From JBKECO01 sp047974745 (lineage in GTDB: Bacteria; Bacillota; Clostridia; Lachnospirales; Lachnospiraceae): a stretch of 64,000 nucleotides of DNA. Of the stretch, positions 25,189 through 32,889 are shown piece by piece (the stretch's first letter is position 1; each line of letters starts with the position of its first letter). The notes beneath the pieces were generated by a model, which was given only the letters and a program-made list of their open reading frames with translations, made no database searches and had not been told where the DNA came from. The position numbers and the translations under genes were made by a program. Where the stretch lies: positions 31,619-95,618 of the forward strand of contig JBKECO010000004.1 of the NCBI GenBank assembly GCA_047974745.1, in the 5' to 3' direction.

Positions 25189-25899
25189 CTACTCTCCTAA
25201 ATATGCTTTTTTAATAGAGTCATTGTTCATCAGCTCTTTTGCATCACCTTCGAGGACGATCTTACCCGTCTCTAGAACATATGCCCGATCTGCAATGGAA
25301 AGAGCCTTTTTTGCATTTTGCTCTACCAGTAGGACTGTTGTTCCACTCTCTGATATTTCCTGAATGATTTTGAATATCTCTTCCACAAAAATTGGGGAAA
25401 GACCCATAGATGGTTCGTCCATGCAAATCAATCTTGGCTTTGACATGAGGGCGCGTCCCATTGCAAGCATCTGCTGTTCCCCACCGCTCAGTGTTCCTGC
25501 CATCTGGTTTTTACGTTCCTCAAGTCTTGGAAAGCTTTTGTATACCCTGGCAAGAGAGTTCGCCACCTCTTCCTTGTCTTTTCTTGTATATGCACCCATT
25601 TTCAGGTTCTCATATACCGTAAGCTGTGAGAATACACGCCGTCCCTCGGGAACATGAGCCATCCCCATTGATACGATCTTATGTCCCGGTATTTTTGAAA
25701 TATCGGTTCCCTCAAGCAGGATCTGACCTTTTTTCGGGCTGCGCATACCAGTTATTGTCTGTAGTGTTGTTGTTTTTCCAGCACCATTTGCACCAATGAG
25801 AGCAATGACTTCACCCTCATTCACCTCAAAAGAAATTCCTTTCAAGGCCTGGATCATGCCATAATACACTTCAATTCCTTTTACTTCAAGCATTGCCAT
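25189..25899 (-). CDS. livF: Branched-chain amino acid ABC transporter ATPase LivF
   Basis: One of two ATPases of a HAAT-family importer. Walker A GANGAGKTTTLQTITG near 33-48, signature LSGGEQQMLAMGRALM, Walker B LICMDEPSMGLSP and switch region LLVEQNAKKAL (the VEQN form is typical of LivF). Length 236. It follows livG with a gap of 14 bases. Confidence 0.95.
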   Translation of the reverse strand: MAMLEVKGIEVYYGMIQALKGISFEVNEGEVIALIGANGAGKTTTLQTITGMRSPKKGQILLEGTDISKIPGHKIVSMGMAHVPEGRRVFSQLTVYENLKMGAYTRKDKEEVANSLARVYKSFPRLEERKNQMAGTLSGGEQQMLAMGRALMSKPRLICMDEPSMGLSPIFVEEIFKIIQEISESGTTVLLVEQNAKKALSIADRAYVLETGKIVLEGDAKELMNNDSIKKAYLGE

Positions 25900-25913
25900 T
25901 GATTGATCTCCTC

Positions 25914-26672
25914 CTATTCGCCAAGATATGCCTTGATCACTTCCGGATCATTCAGCACTGTACTTGTATCGCCGACCGCAAGTACCTGGCCAAAATTCAG
26001 CACTGTGAGTTTTTCACAGATTCCGGATACCAGTTTCATGTCATGCTCGATTAAAAGAATTGTCATATCGAACTTGTCGCGAACAAAACGGATCGTTTCC
26101 ATAAGCTCTAGTGTCTCATTCGGATTCATTCCAGCTGCAGGTTCATCCAACAGCAGCAGCTTCGGTCTTGTCGCCATGGCACGGGCGATTTCCAGCTTTC
26201 TCTGCTTACCATAAGGAAGATTCGCGGATACTGTCTGCATCTCTCCCTCTAATCCAAACACTTTCAGTATCTCCTCAGCCTTTTCATCCATATCCTTTTC
26301 TACTCTGAAGTATTTTGGAAATCGAAGAATTCCTTCCAGAGTAGAGTAACTGTAGTGATTATGCAGTCCAACTTTGACATTGTCTAGAACTGACTGCTCT
26401 TTGAATAGACGAATATTTTGAAAGGTTCTGGCAATTCCTGCTTTATTAATATCTACATTCTTCTTTCCTGTAATATCTTGTCCATCCAGAATAATGGCTC
26501 CATCATCTGGCTTATATACCCCTGTCAGCATGTTAAATATTGTGGTTTTTCCAGCACCATTGGGACCAATCAGACCATAAAGCTGCCCTTTTTCAATTTC
26601 AACAAAAAACTGATCTACAGCTCGAAGTCCTCCAAAAGAAATGCCAAGATTTTTTACTTCCAGTAATGCCAT
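25914..26672 (-). CDS. livG: Branched-chain amino acid ABC transporter ATPase LivG
   Basis: Second ATPase of the importer. Walker A GPNGAGKTTIFNMLTG near 36-51, the LivG-specific ITGKKNVDINKAGIARTFQNI segment, signature LPYGKQRKLEIARAMA (degenerate LSGG as usual for LivG), Walker B LLLLDEPAAGMNP, and IEHDMKLV. Length 252. Start lies three bases after the livM stop. Confidence 0.95.
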   Translation of the reverse strand: MALLEVKNLGISFGGLRAVDQFFVEIEKGQLYGLIGPNGAGKTTIFNMLTGVYKPDDGAIILDGQDITGKKNVDINKAGIARTFQNIRLFKEQSVLDNVKVGLHNHYSYSTLEGILRFPKYFRVEKDMDEKAEEILKVFGLEGEMQTVSANLPYGKQRKLEIARAMATRPKLLLLDEPAAGMNPNETLELMETIRFVRDKFDMTILLIEHDMKLVSGICEKLTVLNFGQVLAVGDTSTVLNDPEVIKAYLGE

Positions 26673-26675
26673 GAT

Positions 26676-27734
26676 CTAAGCCTCCTTATTCTTGTGAAAT
26701 CTGCTAAATATCCGCTGTCTCCACTCGATCGCCGCAGGTGCCCAGTTAAACAGCATCATACCGATCAGTACTATTGCATATATCAACATTCTGTAATCTG
26801 CCAGTCCCCGAAGCAGTTCTGGTAGAAGTGTTAGTACTACAGCAGCAATAATAGATCCCCGGAAATTGCCGATTCCTCCGAGTACCACAAATACCAGGAT
26901 CATTATAGACATATTATATCCAAAATTCTTAGGCAGTGCTGTCAAAGTCGAGAGATTGTGTGCATACAGCACGCCTCCGACTCCAGCGATTGCTGCGGAG
27001 ATCGTAAAGGCAAGCAGCTTATATTTATTGATATTGATGCCAACGGATGCAGCTGCGATCTGATTATCTCTGACCGACTTAATCGCACGTCCGCTCCTGG
27101 AATTTGTCAGGTGATAAACCACAAACAGGCAAAGTATTACAAGTACAATACCAATCAAAAATGTGGACTGCTTCGGCGTTCCAGTGATTCCCTGCGCACC
27201 ATTGATGATAATCTCACCATCCGCCTCCATATTCAGAGAAAGTGCATCCTTAATGGAAACATGGAATCCGTTGGAATCTTTGCCGACATACAGAACATTC
27301 ACAATATTCTTAATGATTTCTCCAAAAGCAAGTGTCACAATGGCAAGATAATCGCCACTAAGACGTAACACCGGAAGTGCAATCAAAAATCCGAATATAG
27401 CAGCCATAATGGTTCCGATCAAAAGTGCAAGAACGAACCGAAGCATTCCATTTGTGATCGATCCCTCCATGGCACGGGAGAAGAACGCTGAGGAGAATGC
27501 TCCCACACACATAAATCCCGCATGACCGATACTGAGTTCTCCCAAATAGCCAACACAGAGATTCAGACCGATCGCAACGATCGAATATGTACACAATGGA
27601 ACCAGAAGTCCTTCCATAAGGCTAGACATGTTCCCAGACGATACTATGAGCTGAACAATTACAAAGGCTATAACGACCATTGCAATTGTGATGATCTCAT
27701 CACGAGTAGCTTTACTGAATTTCATTTTCTTCAT
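26676..27734 (-). CDS. livM: Branched-chain amino acid ABC transporter permease LivM
   Basis: Membrane subunit with eight to ten hydrophobic segments. The signatures LCVGYLGELSIGHAGFMCVG (about 60-79) and GVGGVLYAHNL, and the EAA-like GGIGNFRGSIIAAVVL, match LivM. Length 352, slightly longer than LivH as expected. Gap to livH is 8 bases. Confidence 0.94.
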   Translation of the reverse strand: MKKMKFSKATRDEIITIAMVVIAFVIVQLIVSSGNMSSLMEGLLVPLCTYSIVAIGLNLCVGYLGELSIGHAGFMCVGAFSSAFFSRAMEGSITNGMLRFVLALLIGTIMAAIFGFLIALPVLRLSGDYLAIVTLAFGEIIKNIVNVLYVGKDSNGFHVSIKDALSLNMEADGEIIINGAQGITGTPKQSTFLIGIVLVILCLFVVYHLTNSRSGRAIKSVRDNQIAAASVGININKYKLLAFTISAAIAGVGGVLYAHNLSTLTALPKNFGYNMSIMILVFVVLGGIGNFRGSIIAAVVLTLLPELLRGLADYRMLIYAIVLIGMMLFNWAPAAIEWRQRIFSRFHKNKEA

Positions 27735-27742
27735 CCTGTCAC

Positions 27743-28624
27743 CTACACTTTCTCATGAACCTGTTTGCCCAAAATACCAGTTGGCTTTACAAGAAGCACA
27801 ATGATAAGACCTGCAAACACGATTGCGTCTGATAACTGGGATGAAATATATGCCCTGCCAAATATTTCGATCACACCTAGCAGGATACCTCCAATAAAGG
27901 CTCCGGGAATCGATCCGATTCCTCCAAAAACTGCAGCTGTAAATGCCTTGATACCTGGCATAGCACCAATATATGGTGTCAGAGTTGGGTATGCAGAACA
28001 AAGTAGAACACCTGCAATTGCTGCCAGACCAGAGCCGATGGCAAAGGTAAGAGAAATCGTTCCGTTCACATTCACGCCCATCAACTGGGCTGCGTCTTTA
28101 TCCTCAGCAACAGCCAGCATTGCCTGACCTGGCTTTGTTTTATGTACGAACAGCATAAGAAATGTCATTATCACGATACATGCTCCGATCGTGACCATAG
28201 TAATTCCTGTAATATTCAGCGCCCCATCTGCCAGTGACAAGGTTGGAATATTCACGACAGATGTAAAGGATCTTGGATTGGCACCAAAAATAATCAGAGC
28301 GAGATTCTGCAGTAAATAACTGACACCAATTGCGGTGATCAGAACTGCCAGTGGAGTCGCACGTCTCAGTGGCTTGTATGCGATCTTCTCAATCAGCACC
28401 CCCAGTGCTGTACAAACGATGACTGCAATGAGAATGGCAATTACCGGATCCAGATTATAGCTCGTTATCGAAGTAAATACTACATAACACCCAATCATAA
28501 TGACATCGCCATGTGCGAAATTCAACATTTTTGCAATTCCATAAACCATTGTATAACCAAGTGCTATGATTGCATATATACTGCCGAGGCTTATGCCATT
28601 AATGAGATAGGAGATGAAATTCAT
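27743..28624 (-). CDS. livH: Branched-chain amino acid ABC transporter permease LivH
   Basis: First membrane subunit of the importer. The N-terminus INGISLGSIYAIIALGYT and YGIAKMLNFAHGDVIMIG are diagnostic for LivH; GGIGSIPGAFIGGILLGV carries the ATPase-contact loop. Length 293. It is separated from livK by about 750 bases with several RNA hairpins and repeats, so it probably has its own promoter or is expressed at a lower level than the binding protein. Confidence 0.94.
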   Translation of the reverse strand: MNFISYLINGISLGSIYAIIALGYTMVYGIAKMLNFAHGDVIMIGCYVVFTSITSYNLDPVIAILIAVIVCTALGVLIEKIAYKPLRRATPLAVLITAIGVSYLLQNLALIIFGANPRSFTSVVNIPTLSLADGALNITGITMVTIGACIVIMTFLMLFVHKTKPGQAMLAVAEDKDAAQLMGVNVNGTISLTFAIGSGLAAIAGVLLCSAYPTLTPYIGAMPGIKAFTAAVFGGIGSIPGAFIGGILLGVIEIFGRAYISSQLSDAIVFAGLIIVLLVKPTGILGKQVHEKV

Positions 28625-28646
28625 AAACTACACCTCTTAAACCTTT

Positions 28647-28686
28647 CTTTTCATAAATTAACAAATCTTTTCATAAATTAACAAAT
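28647..28686. repeat. Two tandem copies of a 20-base unit before livH
   Basis: The unit CTTTTCATAAATTAACAAAT occurs at 28647-28666 and again, identical, at 28667-28686, about 22 bases upstream of the livH start. Confidence 0.9.
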
Positions 28687-28695
28687 TTAATTACA

Positions 28696-28756
28696 GTGTC
28701 AAAAGTGTTTTACCACGTCATGTTCACATGTCAGTGGTGACAACACTTTATGACAC
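28696..28756. repeat. Long imperfect hairpin upstream of livH
   Basis: GTGTCA (28696-28701) pairs with TGACAC (28751-28756), AAAGTGTT (28702-28709) with AACACTTT (28742-28749), and TTACCAC with GTGGTGA, giving about 21 pairs with two single-base bulges around a 17-base loop. No strong U-tract follows on either strand, so it is more likely a regulatory or processing structure than a terminator. Confidence 0.75.
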
Positions 28757-28834
28757 GCCCCACAATGAGTATGAAGTGGGGCTGCTGCCCCATGAGAATC
28801 CGAATTGTGGGAGGATTGTGGGAGTGCAATGCAC
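28757..28834. promoter_or_regulatory. Alternative-pairing GC-rich segments (attenuator-like)
   Basis: GCCCCACAAT (28757-28766), GTGGGGC (28776-28782), GCCCCAT (28787-28793) and two copies of ATTGTGGG (28804-28811, 28815-28822) can pair in mutually exclusive ways. GTGCAATGCAC at 28824-28834 is a further small palindrome. The arrangement resembles an attenuator in the livK-livH leader, but no ligand or U-tract is identifiable. Confidence 0.45.
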
Positions 28835-29137
28835 GAAACAATCTGTAAATAAATAGGCCATGTGTTTTGACACCTTAACCAAAATTAATTACCATGTATA
28901 ACTTGTTCTCCGCATCGTACCACCATGTAAGATGAAATAACACTTTTTAGCACCCTAACCAATTTTACCATAGTGTTTTTTTTCATACAATCACTTTTCA
29001 TGGCATACCTACCTATTATATGGAAAATTCGGTGTCTTGTCATCACTCAGGACACAAGTTTTTATTATTTGTATTTCTATATAGAAGTCTTCGCCTCTTA
29101 TTTTCAATTTGCTATAGAATAGATAAGTGCATAGAAA

Positions 29138-29245
29138 GACGAACAGAAAGACGAGCAGGACTACGAATAAAAAGACGAACAGGACTACGAACAAAAAAAC
29201 GAACAGGACTACGAACAAAAAGACGAACAGAAAAACAAACAGAAA
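29138..29245. repeat. Nine tandem 12-base units
   Basis: Variants of GACGAACAGGAC and TACGAACAAAAA alternate over 108 bases, giving a 24-base super-period in the middle. The minus strand, which is the liv transcript, is pyrimidine-rich. The overlapping short frames translate the repeat only. Confidence 0.9.
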
Positions 29246-29284
29246 AAAAGAGCTGGTTCAACCGATATGCCGGCCTTCCAGCTC
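29242..29284 (-). terminator. Terminator downstream of livK
   Basis: On the minus strand GAGCTGG (29284-29278) pairs with CCAGCTC (29256-29250), followed by TTTTTTTC. The 21-base loop contains a smaller GC-rich structure. Confidence 0.82.
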
Positions 29285-29305
29285 CTAAATTATTTTACGT
29301 TTCTA

Positions 29306-29351
29306 TTTGATCTCAATATCATGATATTAAGATCACCATATTGAGATCAAA
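29306..29351 (-). repeat. Perfect 14-bp hairpin in the livK 3-prime region
   Basis: TTTGATCTCAATAT (29306-29319) and ATATTGAGATCAAA (29338-29351) are perfectly complementary with an 18-base loop. It lies 19 bases after the livK stop and before the terminator and lacks its own U-tract; it may protect the livK mRNA 3-prime end. Confidence 0.8.
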
Positions 29352-29370
29352 ACTTTTGTCTCTGGCACTA

Positions 29371-30609
29371 TTACATTGCTTTATAAGCACCACTTTCAAT
29401 AACAACAGCTTTTGGAGCTTTATTTACTGCTCCTGCATCCCATGTCATACCTGTTCCAGTCAATCCATCAACACTGATTTCAGCCATTGCAGCTATCATT
29501 GCAGTTCCAATTTCATCTGCACTCATGTCAGGAGTGATTCCAGCTTTTTCAGCTGCTGCTTTAATAATATAAATTGCATCATAGCCGTCTGCTGCGAACT
29601 GGTTCGGTATCTCGCCATAAGCAGTTTCATATGTTGTAACGAAATTAACGGTTGCTTCATCCGTTGCATCTGCTGCAAATGGTGTCAGTAACATCAATCC
29701 TTCTGCAAGAGTCACATCAAAATTCTCAACACCAAGAATTCCATCTAATCCATCGCAACCGAAAAATGCAGGTGCATATGCCATATCAGAAGCTTGTCTC
29801 AAAATAATTGCTGCCTGAGTGTAATAAATTGGCAAAAAGATCAGTTCAGCACCAGCATTTTTTGCTGCCTGAAGTTGTACTGAAAAGTCTGTATTGCTGT
29901 CAGCTGTAAAAGCTTCTGCGGAAACAATTTCAAATCCCTGATTTGCTGCTTCAGCCTGAAATGTTGTGTAGATTCCTGAAGAATATACATCTGAGCTGTC
30001 ATAGATTACAGCAACCTTTGTAGCAAGTCCGTTCTCACCAATATACTTTGCAGATGCAGTTCCCTGATTTGGATCTGAAAAACATACCTGGAACACATTA
30101 CCATTCTTAATAACATCTGTTGCTGATGCAGATGGTGTGATCTGATAGATTCCATCCGCTGCTGATTCCTGAGCAACTGCAAGACATGGTGTAGATGTAA
30201 CAGTTCCATACAGCATCTGCATTCCCCAGTCTTTCAATGCATTGTATGCGTTGACTGACTTCTCAGCATCATGCTCATCATCTTCGAATTTATAAGTGAT
30301 CTGATATCCGTTAATTCCTCCAGCTGCGTTGATCTCATCAACAGCAATCTGAGCTCCATTTTTTGCAGCTGTTCCATAAATCGCTGCTGCTCCGGTCACA
30401 GGGCCGATTCCACCAACGTAGAAGCTTTCTCCTGCTGCAGCTTCTGTTTCAACTGCTTCCGTACCGGATGCCTCTGTGTCTGCCGACTCGGTTGATGCAG
30501 TTGTATCACTTGATCCAGCCTCTGATGTAGCTGATGATGTAGATCCACAACCTGCAAGTAAGCCAGCTGTCATAGCCAGTGTTAAAAATATACTTACCGC
30601 TTTCTTCAT
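29371..30609 (-). CDS. livK: Branched-chain amino acid ABC transporter substrate-binding protein (lipoprotein)
   Basis: Receptor of the HAAT importer. Signal peptide ends in the lipobox LLAGC with Cys21, so it is a membrane-anchored lipoprotein, followed by a Ser/Thr/Glu-rich linker up to about residue 63. The peripla-BP fold begins with FYVGGIGPVTGAAAIYG and contains AVDEINAAGGINGYQI, characteristic of LivJ/LivK. Length 412. AAGGAGG precedes the ATG and a near-perfect promoter lies upstream. It is followed by its own terminator, fitting the usual excess of receptor over permease. Confidence 0.94.
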   Translation of the reverse strand: MKKAVSIFLTLAMTAGLLAGCGSTSSATSEAGSSDTTASTESADTEASGTEAVETEAAAGESFYVGGIGPVTGAAAIYGTAAKNGAQIAVDEINAAGGINGYQITYKFEDDEHDAEKSVNAYNALKDWGMQMLYGTVTSTPCLAVAQESAADGIYQITPSASATDVIKNGNVFQVCFSDPNQGTASAKYIGENGLATKVAVIYDSSDVYSSGIYTTFQAEAANQGFEIVSAEAFTADSNTDFSVQLQAAKNAGAELIFLPIYYTQAAIILRQASDMAYAPAFFGCDGLDGILGVENFDVTLAEGLMLLTPFAADATDEATVNFVTTYETAYGEIPNQFAADGYDAIYIIKAAAEKAGITPDMSADEIGTAMIAAMAEISVDGLTGTGMTWDAGAVNKAPKAVVIESGAYKAM

Positions 30610-30677
30610 AATAAATTCCTCCTTTAATGTGAAAAAGGCAATCTTAGTAGCTAAGAATGCCGTAATTCTTATCGAAA

Positions 30678-30706
30678 ATATTACTAAACATTTTATAAAT
30701 TGTCAA
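30678..30706 (-). promoter_or_regulatory. Sigma-A promoter of livK
   Basis: On the minus strand TTGACA (30706-30701), 17-base spacer, TAATAT (30683-30678); start point near 30671, leader about 62 bases. Confidence 0.85.
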
Positions 30707-30769
30707 GATAATTCATAATTATTCAAGAAATCATACATCATAATATTCTAGAAATCAAATTTCAGAATG

Positions 30770-30900
30770 AACTAGGAGATGATTCAGGTGATGAATGTGA
30801 TTATGAATGTGATGATTATTGAGATGATGATTGAGATTATTATTGATATGATGATCGAAAAGATGTTTGAGATGATGATTGAGATAATGATTGAGATACC
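30770..30900. repeat. Low-complexity GATGATT/GAGAT region
   Basis: Repeated GATGAT, GATTGAGAT and GATTATT stretches occupy this region. The complementary strand gives a His/Asn-rich frame (30755-31009), which I regard as a by-product of the repeats. It forms the left part of the roughly 1.2-kb gap (30707-31874) in which I see no convincing gene. Confidence 0.7.
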
Positions 30901-30962
30901 AATAACTTGTTTGTTGAGGGTTGATATGAAATGATTTGTTGGCTGTGTGTTGGCTCATTTTG

Positions 30963-31180
30963 TCGTCGTGGGCTAGCCTTTGGCATTTGCTTTGGACAAT
31001 TTTGGGCACTATCTACCCTCTTTCGTCCAAAATCGAGGGATTACTCTTCCTAAATATGCCTATTTCATGACCTTTTTATCTGGTTTGGACCGTTTCTAGT
31101 ATATATCCAGGGTTTTCGTCCAAGATTTTCTGCTTTTTTGGACTGGACTAGCTTGATACTGCGTTTTTGGTCCAATACAA
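30963..31180. repeat. 218-base direct repeat, copy 1
   Basis: Nearly identical to 31293-31510 (period 330). It contains three inverted pairs TTTGGAC ... GTCCAA with 26-27 bases between the arms (30991/31025, 31084/31118, 31137/31170). No coherent reading frame spans it. It may be a non-coding RNA or a mobile, MITE-like or REP-like element; neither is proven. Confidence 0.85.
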
Positions 31181-31292
31181 GTTTGATCGAATCAACTGTT
31201 CCAATGCAAGTTGATCAAAAAAATGTCCATTGCAGGTTGATAGAGAAAGCTATACCAATGTTTGTCAAATGCGGTTGAGATGTAGTGACTTA

Positions 31293-31510
31293 TCGTCGTG
31301 GGCTACCTTTGGCATTTGCTTTGGACAATTTTGGGCACTTTCTACCCTCTTTCGTCCAAAATCGAGGGATTTCTCTTCCTAAATATGCCTATTTCATGAC
31401 CTTTTTATCTGGTTTGGACTTTTTCTAGTAGGTATCCAGGGTTTTCGTCCAAAATTTTCTGTTTTTTTGGACAGGACTAGCTTGATACCGCGATTTTTGA
31501 TCCAATACAA
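31293..31510. repeat. 218-base direct repeat, copy 2
   Basis: Second copy of the element at 30963-31180 with roughly a dozen and a half differences including small indels. The first two TTTGGAC-N27-GTCCAAA pairs are kept (31320/31354, 31413/31447); the third has become TTTGGAC/ATCCAA. The spacer between the copies (31181-31292) holds degenerate CCAATGCAAGTTGAT-like units about 28 bases apart. Confidence 0.85.
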
Positions 31511-31583
31511 ATTTGCAGAAATAACTTGTCAATTGCGGTTGACTTTGAACTTATTATTACTTTTGTTTTGCCACGAAATGTTG

Positions 31584-31658
31584 TTTAGAATCTGAATTTC
31601 TGTGTGATTTTAGAATCTAAATTTCTTTACGATTTTAGAATCTGAATTTCTGTGTGAC
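31584..31658. repeat. Three tandem 25-base units
   Basis: Units beginning TTTAGAATCTGAATTTCT occur at 31584, 31609 and 31634; the outer two differ by one base, the middle one by several. Confidence 0.9.
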
Positions 31659-31741
31659 TCTAATATTGACAATTATGTAAACCTATAGTAAATTTATTAT
31701 ATTGTAACCATCCATCTACCCATTTCACACAAATATATTCA

Positions 31742-31801
31742 TCTCTGCTTTTTTCGTCTCTGCTTTATTCGTCTCTGCTTTTTTCGTCTCTGCTTTTTTC
31801 A
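31742..31801. repeat. Four tandem 15-base units
   Basis: TCTCTGCTTTTTTCG at 31742, 31757, 31772 and 31787 with one or two substitutions. It lies 70 bases before the nuclease-like gene. Confidence 0.92.
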
Positions 31802-31874
31802 ACTTTGTTCATTACCCTATTCTTTTCGATAAAATTCCCATAAACATATTCACTAATTAAGAAGGAGAATCGCT

Positions 31875-32654
31875 ACGGAACCCAATTTTCTATTACGCGA
31901 AAAACGAAATTTACAGAATCAAATCAATGACATCCAAAACAAACTTGCCGAATCACCAGAAGGTCACCTATCTTTTGTTCGCAACGGTCAATACTACAAA
32001 TGGTATCAAAGTAACGGATCGATTCGAAGATACATTCCGAAAAGGGATCGGATTCTTGCAGAGCAACTTGCCCTTAAGAAATTTTACACTCTGCAAATGA
32101 TTGAACTAACAAATAAACTTGATTACATTGAAATTTTACAAAACCAGAAAAATCCTGATGGATTGTTATGTTCTGATCTACTACATGAATCGTCTCCATT
32201 TCAAGATTTACTAAGAACCTCACTTCATACAATCGAGCAAGATGTATGGCAATGGGAAACAGCTCCTATTCGGCAATCTTTGTTTTTCCCTGAAAATTTA
32301 AAACATAAGTGTATGGCGGGTTTCTTTGTTAGATCAAAATCAGAGGTAATCATAGCCAATATGTTATATATTAATAATATTGCCACACGATATGAAGAGG
32401 CTGTTGAAATTGGAAGCTGTTTCCTATATCCAGATTTTACCATCAGGCATCCGCGAACTGGAGACTTTTATTATTGGGAGCACTTTGGACTTATGGATGA
32501 TGAAGGATATCGGAATAAAGCATATGACAAACTTAAGATTTATGGAAATCACAATATTCTCCCTGAAATAAACCTAATTCTGACTTTTGAAACTTCAACA
32601 AATCCCATCAATTCTGCACATATTCAACAAATAATTGATGATTACTTTTTGTGA
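31875..32654 (+). CDS. Nuclease-like protein of unknown function with a probable ACG start
   Basis: Open frame of 259 residues. The first ATG in frame (32097) is far inside and has no ribosome site, whereas AAGGAG at 31862-31867 is seven bases before an in-frame ACG at 31875; the intervening 74 codons look like protein (helical NLQNQINDIQNKLAESPEG, then SFVRNGQYYKWYQSNGSIRR, a pattern I associate with a widespread clostridial family of unknown function). The C-terminal part has SEVIIANML, YPDFTIRHP and YYWEHFGLMDD, which together resemble the E...D...ExH core of PD-(D/E)XK nucleases. Either the gene uses the rare ACG codon or its start was lost by a T-to-C change, making it a decaying gene. 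It is isolated, next to repeats, and oriented opposite to its neighbours. Confidence 0.65.
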   Translation, partial: TEPNFLLREKRNLQNQINDIQNKLAESPEGHLSFVRNGQYYKWYQSNGSIRRYIPKRDRILAEQLALKKFYTLQMIELTNKLDYIEILQNQKNPDGLLCSDLLHESSPFQDLLRTSLHTIEQDVWQWETAPIRQSLFFPENLKHKCMAGFFVRSKSEVIIANMLYINNIATRYEEAVEIGSCFLYPDFTIRHPRTGDFYYWEHFGLMDDEGYRNKAYDKLKIYGNHNILPEINLILTFETSTNPINSAHIQQIIDDYFL

Positions 32655-32751
32655 GCAGATTTGATATGACTGATCTCATCAAATCTAAGATTTTACTTTG
32701 ATCTATATATTTTTAAATTTCTTATGCCTTTACTATGATATTTCACAATAC

Positions 32752-32786
32752 AAAAAAAGAAAGCCCTGACATATGCCAAGACTTTC
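32752..32786 (-). terminator. Terminator after the opp operon
   Basis: On the minus strand GAAAGTCTTG (32786-32777) pairs with CAGGGCTTTC (32768-32759) including two G-U pairs, followed by TTTTTTT. The opposite strand has CTTATTTTTT, so it may also serve the nuclease-like gene. Confidence 0.75.
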
Positions 32787-32889
32787 CTTATTTTTTGCAT
32801 TAAATATATGTATCTATACTCTGATCACAATACTCAAAGTAACTACATTCAGGTCGTGAATTCTTCAGAGCCAATATCTTCAGAGCCAA

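Larger units (their letters stand above)
28625..29249. other. Structured non-coding gap between livK and livH
   Basis: No convincing gene. From right to left (direction of liv transcription) it holds the pyrimidine-rich 12-base repeat array, two copies of a CACCYTAACCAA motif, mutually exclusive GC-rich hairpins, a 21-bp hairpin and a 20-base tandem repeat just before livH. Reading frames across it consist of repeat translation only. A regulatory leader for livH is the favoured reading. Confidence 0.5.

Noticed and set aside
29009..29310. Frames on both strands across the 12-base array
   Set aside because: Both are translations of the repeat; the plus-strand frame also crosses the livK terminator.
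30755..31009. Minus-strand frame of 84 codons with a His/Asn-rich protein
   Set aside because: It arises from the GAT-rich low-complexity tract and runs into the 218-base repeat; no ribosome site or promoter.
31171..31290. CRISPR-like array
   Set aside because: Units are degenerate, spacing varies between 26 and 30 bases with no unique spacers, and no cas genes are nearby.
30963..31510. Insertion sequence or transposase remnant in the 218-base repeats
   Set aside because: No transposase-like residues in any frame and no terminal inverted repeat or target duplication recognised; left as an unclassified repeat.
32655..32889. Frameshifted normal C-terminus of OppA downstream of its stop
   Set aside because: Reading the minus strand past the stop shows only the 15-base duplication and the terminator, with no HxAEdiLm or PiYYY pattern.
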